Source: Pristionchus mayeri (Eukaryota; Nematoda; Chromadorea; Rhabditida; Neodiplogasteridae). From it: a stretch of DNA of 64,000 nt. The DNA is taken from contig BTRK01000005.1 of the NCBI GenBank assembly GCA_036245805.1, forward strand, positions 33,213,469 through 33,277,468, read 5' to 3'. The notes under the pieces are model-generated. The model did no database searches and was not told the DNA's origin. It saw only the letters and a list, made by a program, of their open reading frames with translations. This document shows positions 11,625-21,140 of the stretch, piece by piece. How positions within the stretch are numbered: position 1 is the stretch's first letter; each line of letters starts with the position of its first letter. The translations under genes were made by a program, and so were the position numbers.

Positions 11625-11940
11625 ATTTGAGATGGAGAAGAAAATTGCAGACAAGTACGTGTGTCCGATACGAGGTGGGGCAAGATGTGCCAGGACCCGG
11701 GTAATTGAAGAAAGAAGAGAAGGAGTCCCGAAGGGACGGAATGAGAATAAAGAAATGCTGACTCGGCAATAATCGATATTTGCACAGCACAGTTCCAACG
11801 TATTTTCAAAGACTACTGTAGCATTGTACCGATCATCAACTGAAGACAGATGCTTCAGCATGATTAGCTAATGAGTCTAAGTGTGCCACGCCTTTTCCTC
11901 TCTATCGACTTTCAATTAACCGCCCGAATTGTAGATTGCA

Positions 11941-12003
11941 CTAGGAGAACGTCATCCCGCCTTTGATATATCAAAAGCGATCATAGTTCTCATCGGACCT
12001 AGA
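11941..12003. repeat. Imperfect palindrome, copy 1 (CTAGGAGAAC...GTTCTC...CCTAG)
   Basis: GAGAACGTCAT ... CTTTGATATATCAAA ... ATCATAGTTCTC is an inverted repeat closed by CTAG at the left and CCTAG at the right. A related copy lies at 62281-62352, sharing CATAGTTCTCAT followed by CGACCTAG or GGACCTAG. It lies in the 530-bp spacer before the kinase gene. Confidence 0.65.
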
Positions 12004-12156
12004 GCCTTGCTTACTGCACGATGCATCCTACGTGTGTTTCGAAAACTTTCCTTTGTTTTGCAATAAAGAAAAGGTGCGAATCGCTCTCTTCCTCCCCTCA
12101 TTCTCTCCTCTTCTCCTCGCTCCGAGTGGTCTCCCCTCCCCTTCCTCGAACGAGCT

Positions 12157-15100
12157 ATGAAACTTGCCGGCGGCAACAAGGTACGCTAGATTGATACCGT
12201 ACCCAGATACCGTACCCTAAAGATACCGTAATCTGGCGTACTTACGTGCAGGACCATTCGCTCAGCAGCACTTCGGAGAAGAAGAAGAAGAAGACGAGCG
12301 GCAGTCGGTGATCTGTCCTACTGTATAATGACATTATCGATTGCTTATCCAGCAAGAAGGGCAAGAGTTCGCGCAAGCACAACAACAAGAGCGACAAGGC
12401 GAAATCAGTGAACAAGGTACTGTAGGCATACCCATAGACACAGATACAGTACCCTGTACATTCCGTAATCGGATCCCGTACAGTAATCCTTCAGGAAGTC
12501 CTCCCCGAGCACGTCGACCTCGACTTCTGGCATGGAATGCTGCCGAACGAGGACGCCGCCAATTTGCTCAAGGTTGATCTTTGATTTTTTGAGGAGGATA
12601 CGGTAAGATTCCTGTAGGTTGATAATTGAGATACCGTGGGTACTGTTGGGTACTGTAGCCTACTGTACCTTTGGAATTGAGGAGGAGGAGACGTTTCTGC
12701 TGCGGAAGGACATGGACAACACGGGCCCGATCCTGATCTCAGTGCGCACCGGAGAGAAGGTCGCTCTTTGTTCTTTGACCTTTTCTCGCTGATTATCAAG
12801 CGGATTTCCAGCGCCAATCTTTGATCTTCAGTCCCTGGCTTTTAACTTCTATGTACAACATGAATTCGATCTTTGGTCTTTGATCTGTGATCTCAGGTAG
12901 TCAACGCGGTCATCATCGAGTCGGGCAGCGGCTACCGTATCGTCGATCGCGAGCTCGACACCGTGAGCGCCCTCGTGGACTACTATCAGGTATACGGTAG
13001 CCAGCTTGGAGGTTTCGAGTACTGTGACAGTGGGAGCTGTGCGGAAGCTGTCCTTCTGCAGTATTGGAGGAGTAGTTAATGAAGATCAGTGATCAAAGGT
13101 CAAAGATCAAAGATCACGTCATCAACGTGGGGGACATCGAAGTGAGACTGGGTCGCCCTGTGCGTCGCAAGCCGTGGGAGCTGCGCCACAAGATGGTGAC
13201 CATACAGAAGGTGACAGAGATGATCTTTTTGATATTTGGGTTATACTGTTCCGAAATGGTTGGAAACAGTCTCAATCAGAGCTTTATACAAGCATGTGCC
13301 TGAGATGGGTTGAGGGACAGTCAGAGGTCAAAGATCACTCGCAGGAACTGGGCAGTGGTTCGTACGGCGTCGTCTACCTGGCCACGCTGACCTACCCGAG
13401 GGAGAAGCCGATTACGGTAGGGATACTGTATGGAGTACGGTATTGATCGATCGATCAGGTGGCCGCCAAGATGCTCACCGACGTCGACAGCGAGGCGTGC
13501 CACGCGCTCTGGAAGGAGGCGAGGGTGATGCAGGTCAATCGATTACCGTATCCTACCGTAATCTCCTCTTTCCCTGCAGGAGTACGATCACCCGAACATC
13601 ACCAAGTTCTACGGCGTCTGCAACGATTCCGTGGTGAGGATACGGTGGAATGCGGATACAGTACCTCTCTTCGATCGCGAACTGCTTTATTTCAGCCGTA
13701 CTACCTCGTGATGGAGTACATCAAAGGCGGCTCGGTGGACACGTACCTCCAGCAGAATCCGCAGCTGTCCATTTACAAGAGGTACGGTTGGATACGGTAC
13801 TCTGGATACTGTATGAGCAGAAAATCAATCGTAAACTGGCACAACTAAATACGTCATCATAAGAGACTAGATGATAATCTCAAGAGTGAATGATCAAGAG
13901 GGACAAAAATGTGGTACTCGATGGCCAGAAAAAGGGTGCTCAAGATTGTTCTTTGATCTTTCAGAACGAAGATCGCAATGGAGGCTGCCTGCGGGCTGGA
14001 CTACCTGCACGCGAGGGGCTGCATCCATCGGGATATCGCCGCGCGCAATCTGCTCATCGACCAGGTCACCAAGGTGAGAGAGGAAACCTGGCAAAAAAGT
14101 GCGACCATGGTAGGGATCGAACCTACAATCTTCGGCTCCGTAGGCAGACGCGTTATCCATTGCGCCACGCGGCCATGCTGACCGGTGTCCAAGGAGCGAC
14201 TTTAGTGCTGAGCGAAGGGCGTCAGTAAGACGAGCCTGACTCGGTGGGGCTTCTGACTGATCTTTACTATCCAGGTCTCGGACTTCGGCCTCACTCGCAA
14301 AACTCGCAACTACAAGATCGACCCGGACAAGCCGATGAATCTGCGATGGATCTCGCCCGAAGTATTCGAGACCGCAGTGGTCAACAAGGTAAGAGATGAA
14401 GACCAGGCTTTCTCCTTTCGATTGATTTATCTGGTCTTTGATCTATGATCTCTTCACAGATGACGGACGTCTACGCCTTCGGCATCACTCTCTTCGAGAT
14501 CTACGTCGTGCCCTACGACGTGCCTTACTCGAGATGGGACGCCGATGAAGTGAGAAAACAAAAACAACAACAACAACAAAATATCACTGATTTTTTATTA
14601 TATGACTGTAATCATCTATGCCTAGAAGCAATGTCAGCTAGCTACCGTATCACAAGATCGATATCGCAACACTCTGCCCTACCGTAATCCGATTATCTGC
14701 ATGCAGGTGTTCAACAAGGTGGTCGAGAAGGGCTTCCGACTCTCGCCGCCCTACACCGCGCCCAAGGACATCGCCAGCCTCATGAAGGCAAGGATTATGC
14801 CGTTCCGCGCATTCGAACGATTCCGGACTCCTCTAAAATATGAAAGTGTTACATGTTTGCAAATGACAAAACTACTTCATTTGTTTAAATTTTTTTAATA
14901 ATGTAAAATAATAATACAAATTAGCTAATTGAGGACTGCCTGGACCTGCCGAAACTGCGTCCGAACTTCAAGATGATCTACTTGTTTCTTCTCGCACAGG
15001 CGAAGATCATGGAGAGAAACCCCGAGATGAACAAGGTTTCACTTACTTCGTCGTAAGTTTCACTTACTATCTCGAAGAGCACATGCTCTATCGCTCCTGC

Positions 15101-15220
15101 AACCCTGACAGAGATACGACTGAATGGATATAGTGGTCCTACGTTGCTGATCTACTGTGGAAATTATCGATTGTTCAGGTCGAAGGAGCGAAAGACGAGA
15201 AGAAGAAAAAGAAGAAGTAG
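12157..15220 (+). CDS. Fer/Fps-type SH2 non-receptor tyrosine kinase
   Basis: Seventeen exons: 12157..12180, 12252..12307, 12353..12416, 12495..12572, 12682..12759, 12897..12989, about 13106..13210, 13345..13416, 13459..13533, 13580..13633, 13696..13781, 13965..14073, 14275..14388, 14460..14549, 14707..14787, 14925..15035, 15179..15220; about 443 residues. A Lys-rich head precedes an SH2 domain at about 48-131 (DLDFWHGMLPNEDAANLLK, FLLRKDMDNTGPILISVR). After KPWELRHKMVTIQKELGSGS comes a complete kinase domain: G-loop GSGSYGVV, catalytic Lys in VAAK, Glu in WKEARVM, HRDIAARN, SDFGL, WISPEVF, and a Lys tail. All catalytic residues are present. Small SH2-kinase proteins without the F-BAR region are an expanded nematode group (SPE-8-like, many sperm-linked), so a male-germline role is possible but inferred. 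The acceptor of exon 7 is ambiguous; intron 15 has a GC donor (AAG|GCAAGG). Confidence 0.9.
14102..14174 (-). tRNA. tRNA-Arg(ACG)-like, possibly a pseudogene, in kinase intron
   Basis: Reverse complement starts GGCCGCGTGGCGCAATGGAT, with a box-A-like D arm, an anticodon loop CTACGGA (ACG, Arg), a T arm GTAGG-TTCGATC-CCTAC that pairs perfectly, and acceptor end CATGGTC. Layout matches nuclear tRNA-Arg with no intron and no encoded CCA. There is one mismatch in the acceptor stem (C6-A67) and one T-C mismatch in the anticodon stem, so it may be inactive. It lies antisense inside the intron 14074-14274 of the kinase. Confidence 0.7.
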
Positions 15221-15623
15221 ACGCGCAGTAGCCGCACTACAGCAGAGAATCCAAACACTCTCATTATATCACGCATAAAGAAACTCAGTAGTCAAACATT
15301 GCTTCCTTTCTTCATCAGAAGTCGTGCAAAATCCTTCAAATACGGACAGCCACCAGTCATTATTCCGAGAGAATAATGACCGATCGTCTTGTTTTGTGTC
15401 CCAGACAAGACGGAATACCGTACGGAATAGCACCTCAAATGTCAGTGGTTGAGGGATTGTCAACGGGATGGGCACTCTCCTCGTACCGCACACTCTCTCG
15501 TTTCTCTGACCTACGAGATAAAACAGATTCCTCTCTGTATTCCCTAAGTCCCTACTTCCCAAAGAACTAGGGAGAGGGTAAACACCCCCTCCGTAAGTTC
15601 GCTAATGGCGTAGTGGGTAGCGG
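15221..15623. other. Kinase 3' flank with SINE-like tRNA-derived sequence at the end
   Basis: 3' UTR-type sequence, then from about 15600 a stretch resembling an RNA polymerase III promoter: box-A-like TGGCGTAGTGGGTAGCGG and box-B GGTTCGACTCC (15650). It does not fold into a proper tRNA. The box-B half is shared with the right inverted arm. Confidence 0.4.
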
Positions 15624-15761
15624 CCTCGGCCGCCCTGCCTCCCCCGTTGGTTCGACTCCCCCGGCTGTGACGACCTTATAGTTCAGCTGAAAAATGATGC
15701 TGACATACTGTTCTTTCGCTCCTATCCGAGCCAATTCTCTTTTGCTGATTTTTAGTCCAAT

Positions 15762-15845
15762 TCACAGCATTTTGTAGGCGCCTTCAGACAGAGATCCGCC
15801 TCGGAAATTAAAGGCATCCATAATTTCTACGAAGTCTTCGTCCAT
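15762..15845 (-). pseudogene. Truncated copy of the 20358 gene
   Basis: The minus strand reads MDEDFVEIMDAFNFRGGSLS... for 27 codons and then meets TGA at 15762-15764, where the right-arm copy has CGA (Arg). The right-arm gene continues for over 80 more residues. The 3' exon is not present on this side. So this arm carries a nonsense-broken partial copy. Confidence 0.75.
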
Positions 15846-16036
15846 TTCCTTGATTGTGTTGGGAAAATTGATGATCTAGCGATAACTGAAAACACACGAA
15901 TACACGCATACTACTTTCCCTTTCATCGTGAGCTTCCAAGTGAAGATACAGCTGCAGAAGCGTCAAGCTGTTTTCCAATCGTCGAGAGACGACTATGGTA
16001 GGTGGTGCAGTTCGTTGATATTCGCTGTTTTAGAGA

Positions 16037-16354
16037 ATGAAAAATCATGGAAATGCGGCCGATAGGAACCGAAAGATCTGCACTCGAAGCAGATATTCTG
16101 GAAATCGAGTATCGTTACCGAAATGTCACTCCCATAGAATCCCAGGAAATGGAAGCTGCAAGGGTGAGGGTTCATCGGAGGCCACCCCAAGAAGACAGAA
16201 ATATCTGAAGCAGAGAATGAGTGCCTCGACAGTGTACTCCACTCAAGAAGAAGAGCCCATCGATAAATCAAAGCTGATATTCAATTTCTCTCATTGGCGA
16301 TCACGAAGGAGGCTGGTCGATCAGATTGGAGGGAGAGCTGAAAAATGGATCTAG
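16037..16354 (+). pseudogene. Frameshifted copy of the 19847 gene
   Basis: The plus strand matches the open frame of the right arm (start ATGGAAATGCGGCCGATAGG near 16047, end at TAG near 16354), but about 10 bases are missing after GAAGCTGCAAGG near 16164. The N-terminal and C-terminal parts (SEATPRRQKYLKQRMSAST onwards) are therefore in different frames. It is read best as a decayed duplicate, unless the GGGTGAGGG at that point is used as a splice donor. Confidence 0.7.
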
Positions 16355-16613
16355 TAGAGTTTTTAATTCGGGGCGGGTAATTCGGATCCGACCGGGTAAT
16401 CGAGAAGAATGGCGACGAATGAGAACTACCCGGGATAGTACAAAATAATAAGTCAATTACGCGGGATAGTTCGATCTGTCCCTAACCGCAAAAGCGAGCA
16501 GAAACGATGCGAAATTGCTATTTGCATCCAACTATACCGGGTAACTGAACAGAACCATTCTGCACTCTCGGGTCTCAACTATCGCGGGTAGCGTTACATT
16601 TTAAACTCTATCG

Positions 16614-16834
16614 AGTAGGGATGATTTCGTAAAATTTTCATTACGGGCAAATTTCATACCGGACCTGTGATAGAGTCCGTAGAGTGAAGAGAAAATCTCT
16701 TTAGACTCTATTCATTCAATAGAGTTGGGAGTACTGAGAATCATAACTGTCAGGAGTGTACGTGCTCTTTTGGTGGCATTGTTGTTTAGCACACCGTAGT
16801 CTTGATATCCTAACAATAAGCTATCTTATAGGGC
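16614..16834. other. Spacer inside the inverted duplication
   Basis: Short non-coding stretch between the left arm and the next small gene; TAGAGTC/TATTGAATAGAGT-like direct repeats only. Confidence 0.4.
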
Positions 16835-17094
16835 ATGAATACAGGCAGTGCCTGGAGGTTCTACGGAGATTTCGCTGGAATGCGCAAAGGGTACAGAAGT
16901 GGAAGCGATGCTCGACGTAATTACTGTCAGGGTACGGTAGTTTTATGCAATCACGCACTTTGCAATAAATTCAGGGAGCGGGTCACAGTGTCTCGACTGA
17001 TCTACCGGCTCAGGCCTTCCAAATGATCAACAACTTCCTCTTCGATGAGTCGAATGAAGCAATCGATTACTCCTTGCCGATTCGCAAACACTAA
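16835..17094 (+). CDS. Small hypothetical gene, two exons
   Basis: Exon 16835..16936 (MNTGSAWRFYGDFAGMRKGY) ends at ACG|GTAGTT and joins in phase 0 at AAATTCAG|GGA to 16975..17094, ending SLPIRKH and TAA; 73 residues. An acceptor-like CTTATAG lies four bases before the ATG, so this may be the 3' part of a longer gene or a trans-spliced start. No domain recognised. It sits between the two inverted arms. Confidence 0.4.
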
Positions 17095-17394
17095 ATTGAC
17101 AGATTATGCAATGTATAAACCCTTTCAATGTTAGCACCACGCTTCATTTGAGAGTCGTCCGCTTTATTCATCGAAAAAAATAACAGTTAGCGTGAATTAG
17201 GAGACATCCCATAACATTGAGGGTGAATCGCTGAACAATAGCAAATGTTGCTTAGATAAAGTGGAGTATGATAATAAAAGGGTGAATAACAATCAGAAAT
17301 TTGATCATGAGCACAAGCCATTCAGCAGATAAAGGAAAACGATGGATTTTGAGAGGCCACTACAGTTCTTGTATGATTTCCTCCTCAACCTCAC

Positions 17395-19098
17395 TCAGCA
17401 GGAGGGTGGTCTGTACTCTCCATCCTTCTCATCACTCGACCCCTCAGATTCAACATAGATCTGCATTCGTCTCCTCTTCGAGACTCCAGATTCCATCATC
17501 GATGCACGTCTCTTCACTCGGTCGTACATGCAGCCGGAGTCGTCGAAGCTTGCAGCATCTGCAGCAACTGCCGAAGCAGTGATGGAAGCAGGGAGAGCAG
17601 CAGAAGCATCCATGGGGGAAGGAACTGCTGCTTTTCTGTCGACGTGAGGGCGGCCCAGAGCCTGAAAATTCACAGATTCAGGGATTTATTTCGTATTTTC
17701 AGGGGGAAAAATCGTTGAAAAGAGATGAAAGATCAAACCTCGTTCCTGAGCATGGCTACCATATGAGCCATAGCTTCCGTCTTCTTATGCACGACATAAT
17801 GGAGATTTTTGGTGCTGTAAACAAATATTTCATGTCTAATTCTAGATGAACAAGCATACCCAAAGTTCCCTGAAGATCGAGCTCGATCGATAATGGAGTG
17901 CAGACTGTCCACTGCCTCAGCTACTCTCTGAAATATTTACAATTATAAAATTATTTTAAAATAATAAAAACAACAACACTGAATCGGAATTGAATGCAGA
18001 GAAGATAACAATATGTTTAGTGCAAAAATATTAATCGAAAACTTGCCGAGGACTTGATTCCATATTCGATGACAGTAATGGCAGTCTTGCACTGCGTCAG
18101 CAGATGTTCGACGAAGAAGGCAACTTCCTCATCGATTGGAGTCAGAACCTGAATCAGGCATAATCAAGATAAGGATTACTGTATCTCAGCATATTTTTTC
18201 TTACTTACTCTAGTTGAGCAACCCCTACGGTCTCCAAAAATTACATTAATATCAGCAGTCAGTTTACCCAAGCAGCATGAATGGCCTTGATCTCCCTTAG
18301 GGCTTTCGCTATTTCCTTCGGGTTTTTTGATTCCGAGAGGGAACTGATGATCGTATGGAGTCCTAAGGCAGCGTTGTGTTGGAGGGATCGAAGACCGACT
18401 TCGCTGCAAAATGATACATTCATAGACCAAAATTATGGTAAAAGTAAAAAAAGTACTGCCCTAATCCAGTAATTTTGCCATATTGAAACCGGCTTTAATT
18501 TGGATTGAAAAGGCATTTGTTATAACTGTCTAATACTCACCTATAGTCGTCCCGGTTAGTGCATTTCCTGATACTCGATCGTAGCTGTTTCAAGCACGTG
18601 TGAGTCTTCTAAAATGTTGTTTTGAACTGATATTAATATGTAAATAATTGTAAATAACTGCAAAATATCTAAACCTTGTGAATCAGTCCATACGCAGCAA
18701 CTGCCTCCATCAGCTCGATTTCTCCATTGATCAGATAAAAGTCGCGAGCCTCAAGTCCGAATACCTGAAAGTGATTATTCATCATATCCGCTATTCAGTT
18801 TGCAGATTTCAGTAGTGGACCCTATTCAGCCTTTTGGCAACAAAATCTAAACCATTGATTCATTTTGGATAAAAACTCACGACATTTTCCATAGCCATCA
18901 AGCATCGAGCCAGGGCGGGCGATCTCGAGGTAAGGAGGGCCAGATTCATTATCGAGCTGAATTAGTATTTTAAACAAAAAATAACATTGGAATTATGAGA
19001 ACGATGAGAATAGGAGGTGAGAGTGGGCAAGAATAGTGGAGACAATGATTGAGCTACCTTTCTCTGAGTGTAGTTATAGTGTTTAGATCGGAAGGGCC
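17395..19098 (-). CDS. Unrecognised helical protein with nuclear-type basic C-terminus
   Basis: Minus-strand exons: 5' end near 19058..19098 (boundary unclear, ...DLNTITTLRES), 18881..18956, 18675..18764, 18541..18608, 18268..18403, 18047..18148, 17860..17927, 17739..17814, 17395..17661. All joins keep frame; about 310 residues. The protein is mostly alpha-helical (SIMNLALLTSRSPALARCLM, LREIKAIHAAW, FFVEHLLTQCKTAITVIEYG), with an Ala/Ser-rich segment and a basic patch RVKRRASMMESGVSKRRRMQ near the end followed by acidic residues. Helical repeat-like body plus a likely nuclear localisation signal is all that can be said. The 18047 exon ends in TCG|GCAAGT, a GC donor. The start codon is not identified: an in-frame stop lies upstream of the first exon and no good ATG follows. 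Confidence 0.65.
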
Positions 19099-19579
19099 CT
19101 TCCAGCCTTAGTCGGGTTTTCGGTTTCCTCGAGATAATAAATCACTGCTAAATGAAAGGAAGGCTTGCCAGGGGGAATTTGCAATTGACGGGCACAGAAT
19201 TTTGGATGGTTCTTAGATTTTATCATACGAAACGTAATACACGTGTAGAATCTATTCAAGAGCGGGTTAGAGTCATGTCGTATAAGAATATTCCGGACCA
19301 CTGAGTAATGCGAGGGCTCGAAATCCTGAATTGTAGTACCCAAATCCAGTCAAGTGGCCGATCACCCTTTATTGCAATTTTTGAAGTCATAAGACCAAAC
19401 GTCAATAATCTGACGTAGTATGATTTGAGTCATGGGTTTCGCCAAACAAAGGAGTTGACAGGGGGGCGGCTAGACTTCTCCAATTCCCACGGTCCGAATG
19501 GCGGCGGATGCAAAATATTTTCCTTTTCCACATTCCCCAGTTCGATCTTCCTCAGAAGGGGGTACACCAAGTACATTTT
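19099..19579. other. Non-coding spacer before the right arm
   Basis: An 86-codon open frame on the minus strand (ATG at 19343) overlaps the end of the preceding exon in another frame and has no domain. I see nothing supportable beyond possible 5' sequence of the 17395-19098 gene. Confidence 0.4.
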
Positions 19580-20574
19580 TAGGTCTCTACTAGAGTTTAA
19601 AATGTTACGCTACCTGGGATAGTTGAGACCCGAGAGTGCAGAATGGTTCTGTTCAGTTACCCGGTATAGTTGGATGCAAATAGCAATTTCGCATCGTTTC
19701 TGCTCGCTTTTGCGGTTAGGGACAGATCGAACTATCCCGCGTAATTGACTTATTATTTTGTACTATCCCGGGTAGTTCTCATTCGTCGCCATTCTTCTCG
19801 ATTACCCGGTCGGATCCGAATTACCCGCCCCGAATTAAAAACTCTACTAGATCCATTTTTCAGCTCTCCCTCCAATCTGATCGACCAGCCTCCTTCGTGA
19901 TCGCCAATGAGAGAAATTGAATATCAGCTTTGATTTATCGATGGGCTCTTCTTCTTGGTTGGAGAATACTGTCGAGGCGCTCATTCTCTGCTTCAGATAT
20001 TTCTGTCTTCTTGGGGTGGCCTCCGATGCGTTATCCTGTCCCCTCCCCCTTGCAGCTTCCATTTCCTGCGATTCTATGGGAGTGACATTTCGGCAACGAT
20101 ACTCCATATCCAGAATATCTGCTTCGAGTGCAGATCTTTCGGTTCCTATCGGCCGCATTTCCATGATTTTTCATTCTCTTAAACAGCGAATATCAACGAA
20201 CTGCACCACCTACCATAGTCGTCTCTCGACGATTGGAAAACAGCTTGACGCTTCTGCAGCTGTATTTTCACTCACGATGAAAGGGAAAGTAGTATGCGTG
20301 TATTCGTGTGTTTTCAGTTATCGGTAGATCATCCATTTTCCCAACACAATCAAGGAAATGGACGAAGACTTTGTAGCAATGATGGATGCCTTTTATTTCC
20401 GAGGCGGATCTCTGTCTGAAGGCGCCTACAAAATGCTGCGAATTGGACTAAAAATCAGCAAAAGAGAATTGGCTCGGATAGGAGCGAAAGAACAGTATGT
20501 CAGCATCATTTTTCAGCTGAACTATAAGGTCGTCACAGCCGGGGGAGTCGAACCAACGGGGGAGGCAGGGCGGC
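19580..20574. repeat. Right arm of 1-kb inverted duplication
   Basis: Reverse complement of 15624-16613 with scattered substitutions and a few small indels. It carries the intact versions of both duplicated open frames, in divergent orientation, 193 bp apart. The arms are separated by about 3 kb containing two other genes. Confidence 0.9.
19847..20164 (-). CDS. Hypothetical 105-residue protein (right-arm copy, intact)
   Basis: Single open frame starting at ATG 20164 (MEMRPIGTERSALEADILDM) and ending ...GGRAEKWI at TAG 19847. Polar and basic, with EEEPIDKSKLIFNF and HWRSRRRLVDQ. No known domain. Stop codons lie just upstream in frame, so this ATG is a likely start. It is divergent from the gene at 20358; the 193 bp between could be a shared promoter. 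The left-arm copy is frameshifted, which suggests that selection, if any, acts on this one. Confidence 0.5.
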   Translation of the reverse strand: MEMRPIGTERSALEADILDMEYRCRNVTPIESQEMEAARGRGQDNASEATPRRQKYLKQRMSASTVFSNQEEEPIDKSKLIFNFSHWRSRRRLVDQIGGRAEKWI

Positions 20575-20908
20575 CGAGGCCACTCGTGCCCGATCTCTCC
20601 CAATCTCGGCCGATCTTGTCAGGAATCCCCATTCCTCATGGAAACCATAGGAATCCTTCTGATTCAAGATCAGCACTGGTTGAACTGTCAAAAGTAAGAA
20701 TTATGATTGCTCATCAAACGTGCATATTACTTTATCACAGCCGGGAAATATTAATGACAATCTAACGTTAGGAATGGATTCGTATGAAATGACTCTCTTC
20801 ATTCTGCGTGCTCTCTCACCGTCTGCTCAGCGAGAGATTATGCAGATTGAAGAGAGTCAATTGCGAAATCATCCCTATCACAAACACACCGATCGATATG
20901 ATCGATAA
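20358..20908 (+). CDS. Hypothetical gene overlapping a dispersed hairpin repeat
   Basis: Starts MDEDFVAMMDAFYFRGGSLS. Two splicing options fit in phase 0 to the last exon 20741..20908: donor TATAAG|GTCGTC at 20528 (gives 112 residues) or TCAAAA|GTAAGA at 20693 (gives 167 residues). The first removes a tRNA-derived/SINE-like stretch and is preferred. The last exon reads PGNINDNLTLGMDSYEMTLF... and ends HTDRYDR, TAA. Bases 20791-20858 of that exon form a hairpin of the repeat family found elsewhere as non-coding DNA. No known domain; function not inferred. Confidence 0.45.
20791..20858. repeat. 70-bp hairpin repeat, copy 1 (within predicted exon)
   Basis: GACTCTCTTCATTCTGCGTG, loop, then CAGATTGAAGAGAGTC: two arms of about 28 bases in inverted orientation. 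Same family as copies at 21881, 23514, 27109, 51974 and 54047. Confidence 0.75.
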
Positions 20909-21140
20909 TCACACCGATCGATTTTATCGTTCGTTGCATATTCGTTCGAAAGACTTATTCAATTGAAGAGAAAGAAGGAGGGCGACCCGTCCATTAGCTA
21001 CTAATCTCTATCTAAGTAGTTCTACGATATTTAATAATTCGAAATATAAAATTCGCAATAATTAGTAAAGTGTGCATGCAGCCGTTAGTGGGAGCTCTTA
21101 AAGCTGGGGCGGGGGATCTCAGAGATCAAAGATCAGTGCT

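Larger units (their letters stand above)
15624..16613. repeat. Left arm of 1-kb inverted duplication
   Basis: About 990 bp whose reverse complement is present at 19580-20574 with high identity over the whole length, including coding parts. It starts with GGCCTCGGCCGCCCTGCC and ends with GTTACATTTTAAACTCTA. The inner 250 bp carries a series of related motifs (ACTACCCGGGATAGT, ACGCGGGATAGTTCG, ACTATACCGGGTAACTGA, ACTATCGCGGGTAGCG). Confidence 0.9.

Noticed and set aside
15600..15670. tRNA gene suggested by box A and box B
   Set aside because: Box sequences fit, but no acceptor stem, no seven-base anticodon loop and poor T stem; better read as a tRNA-derived SINE-like head.
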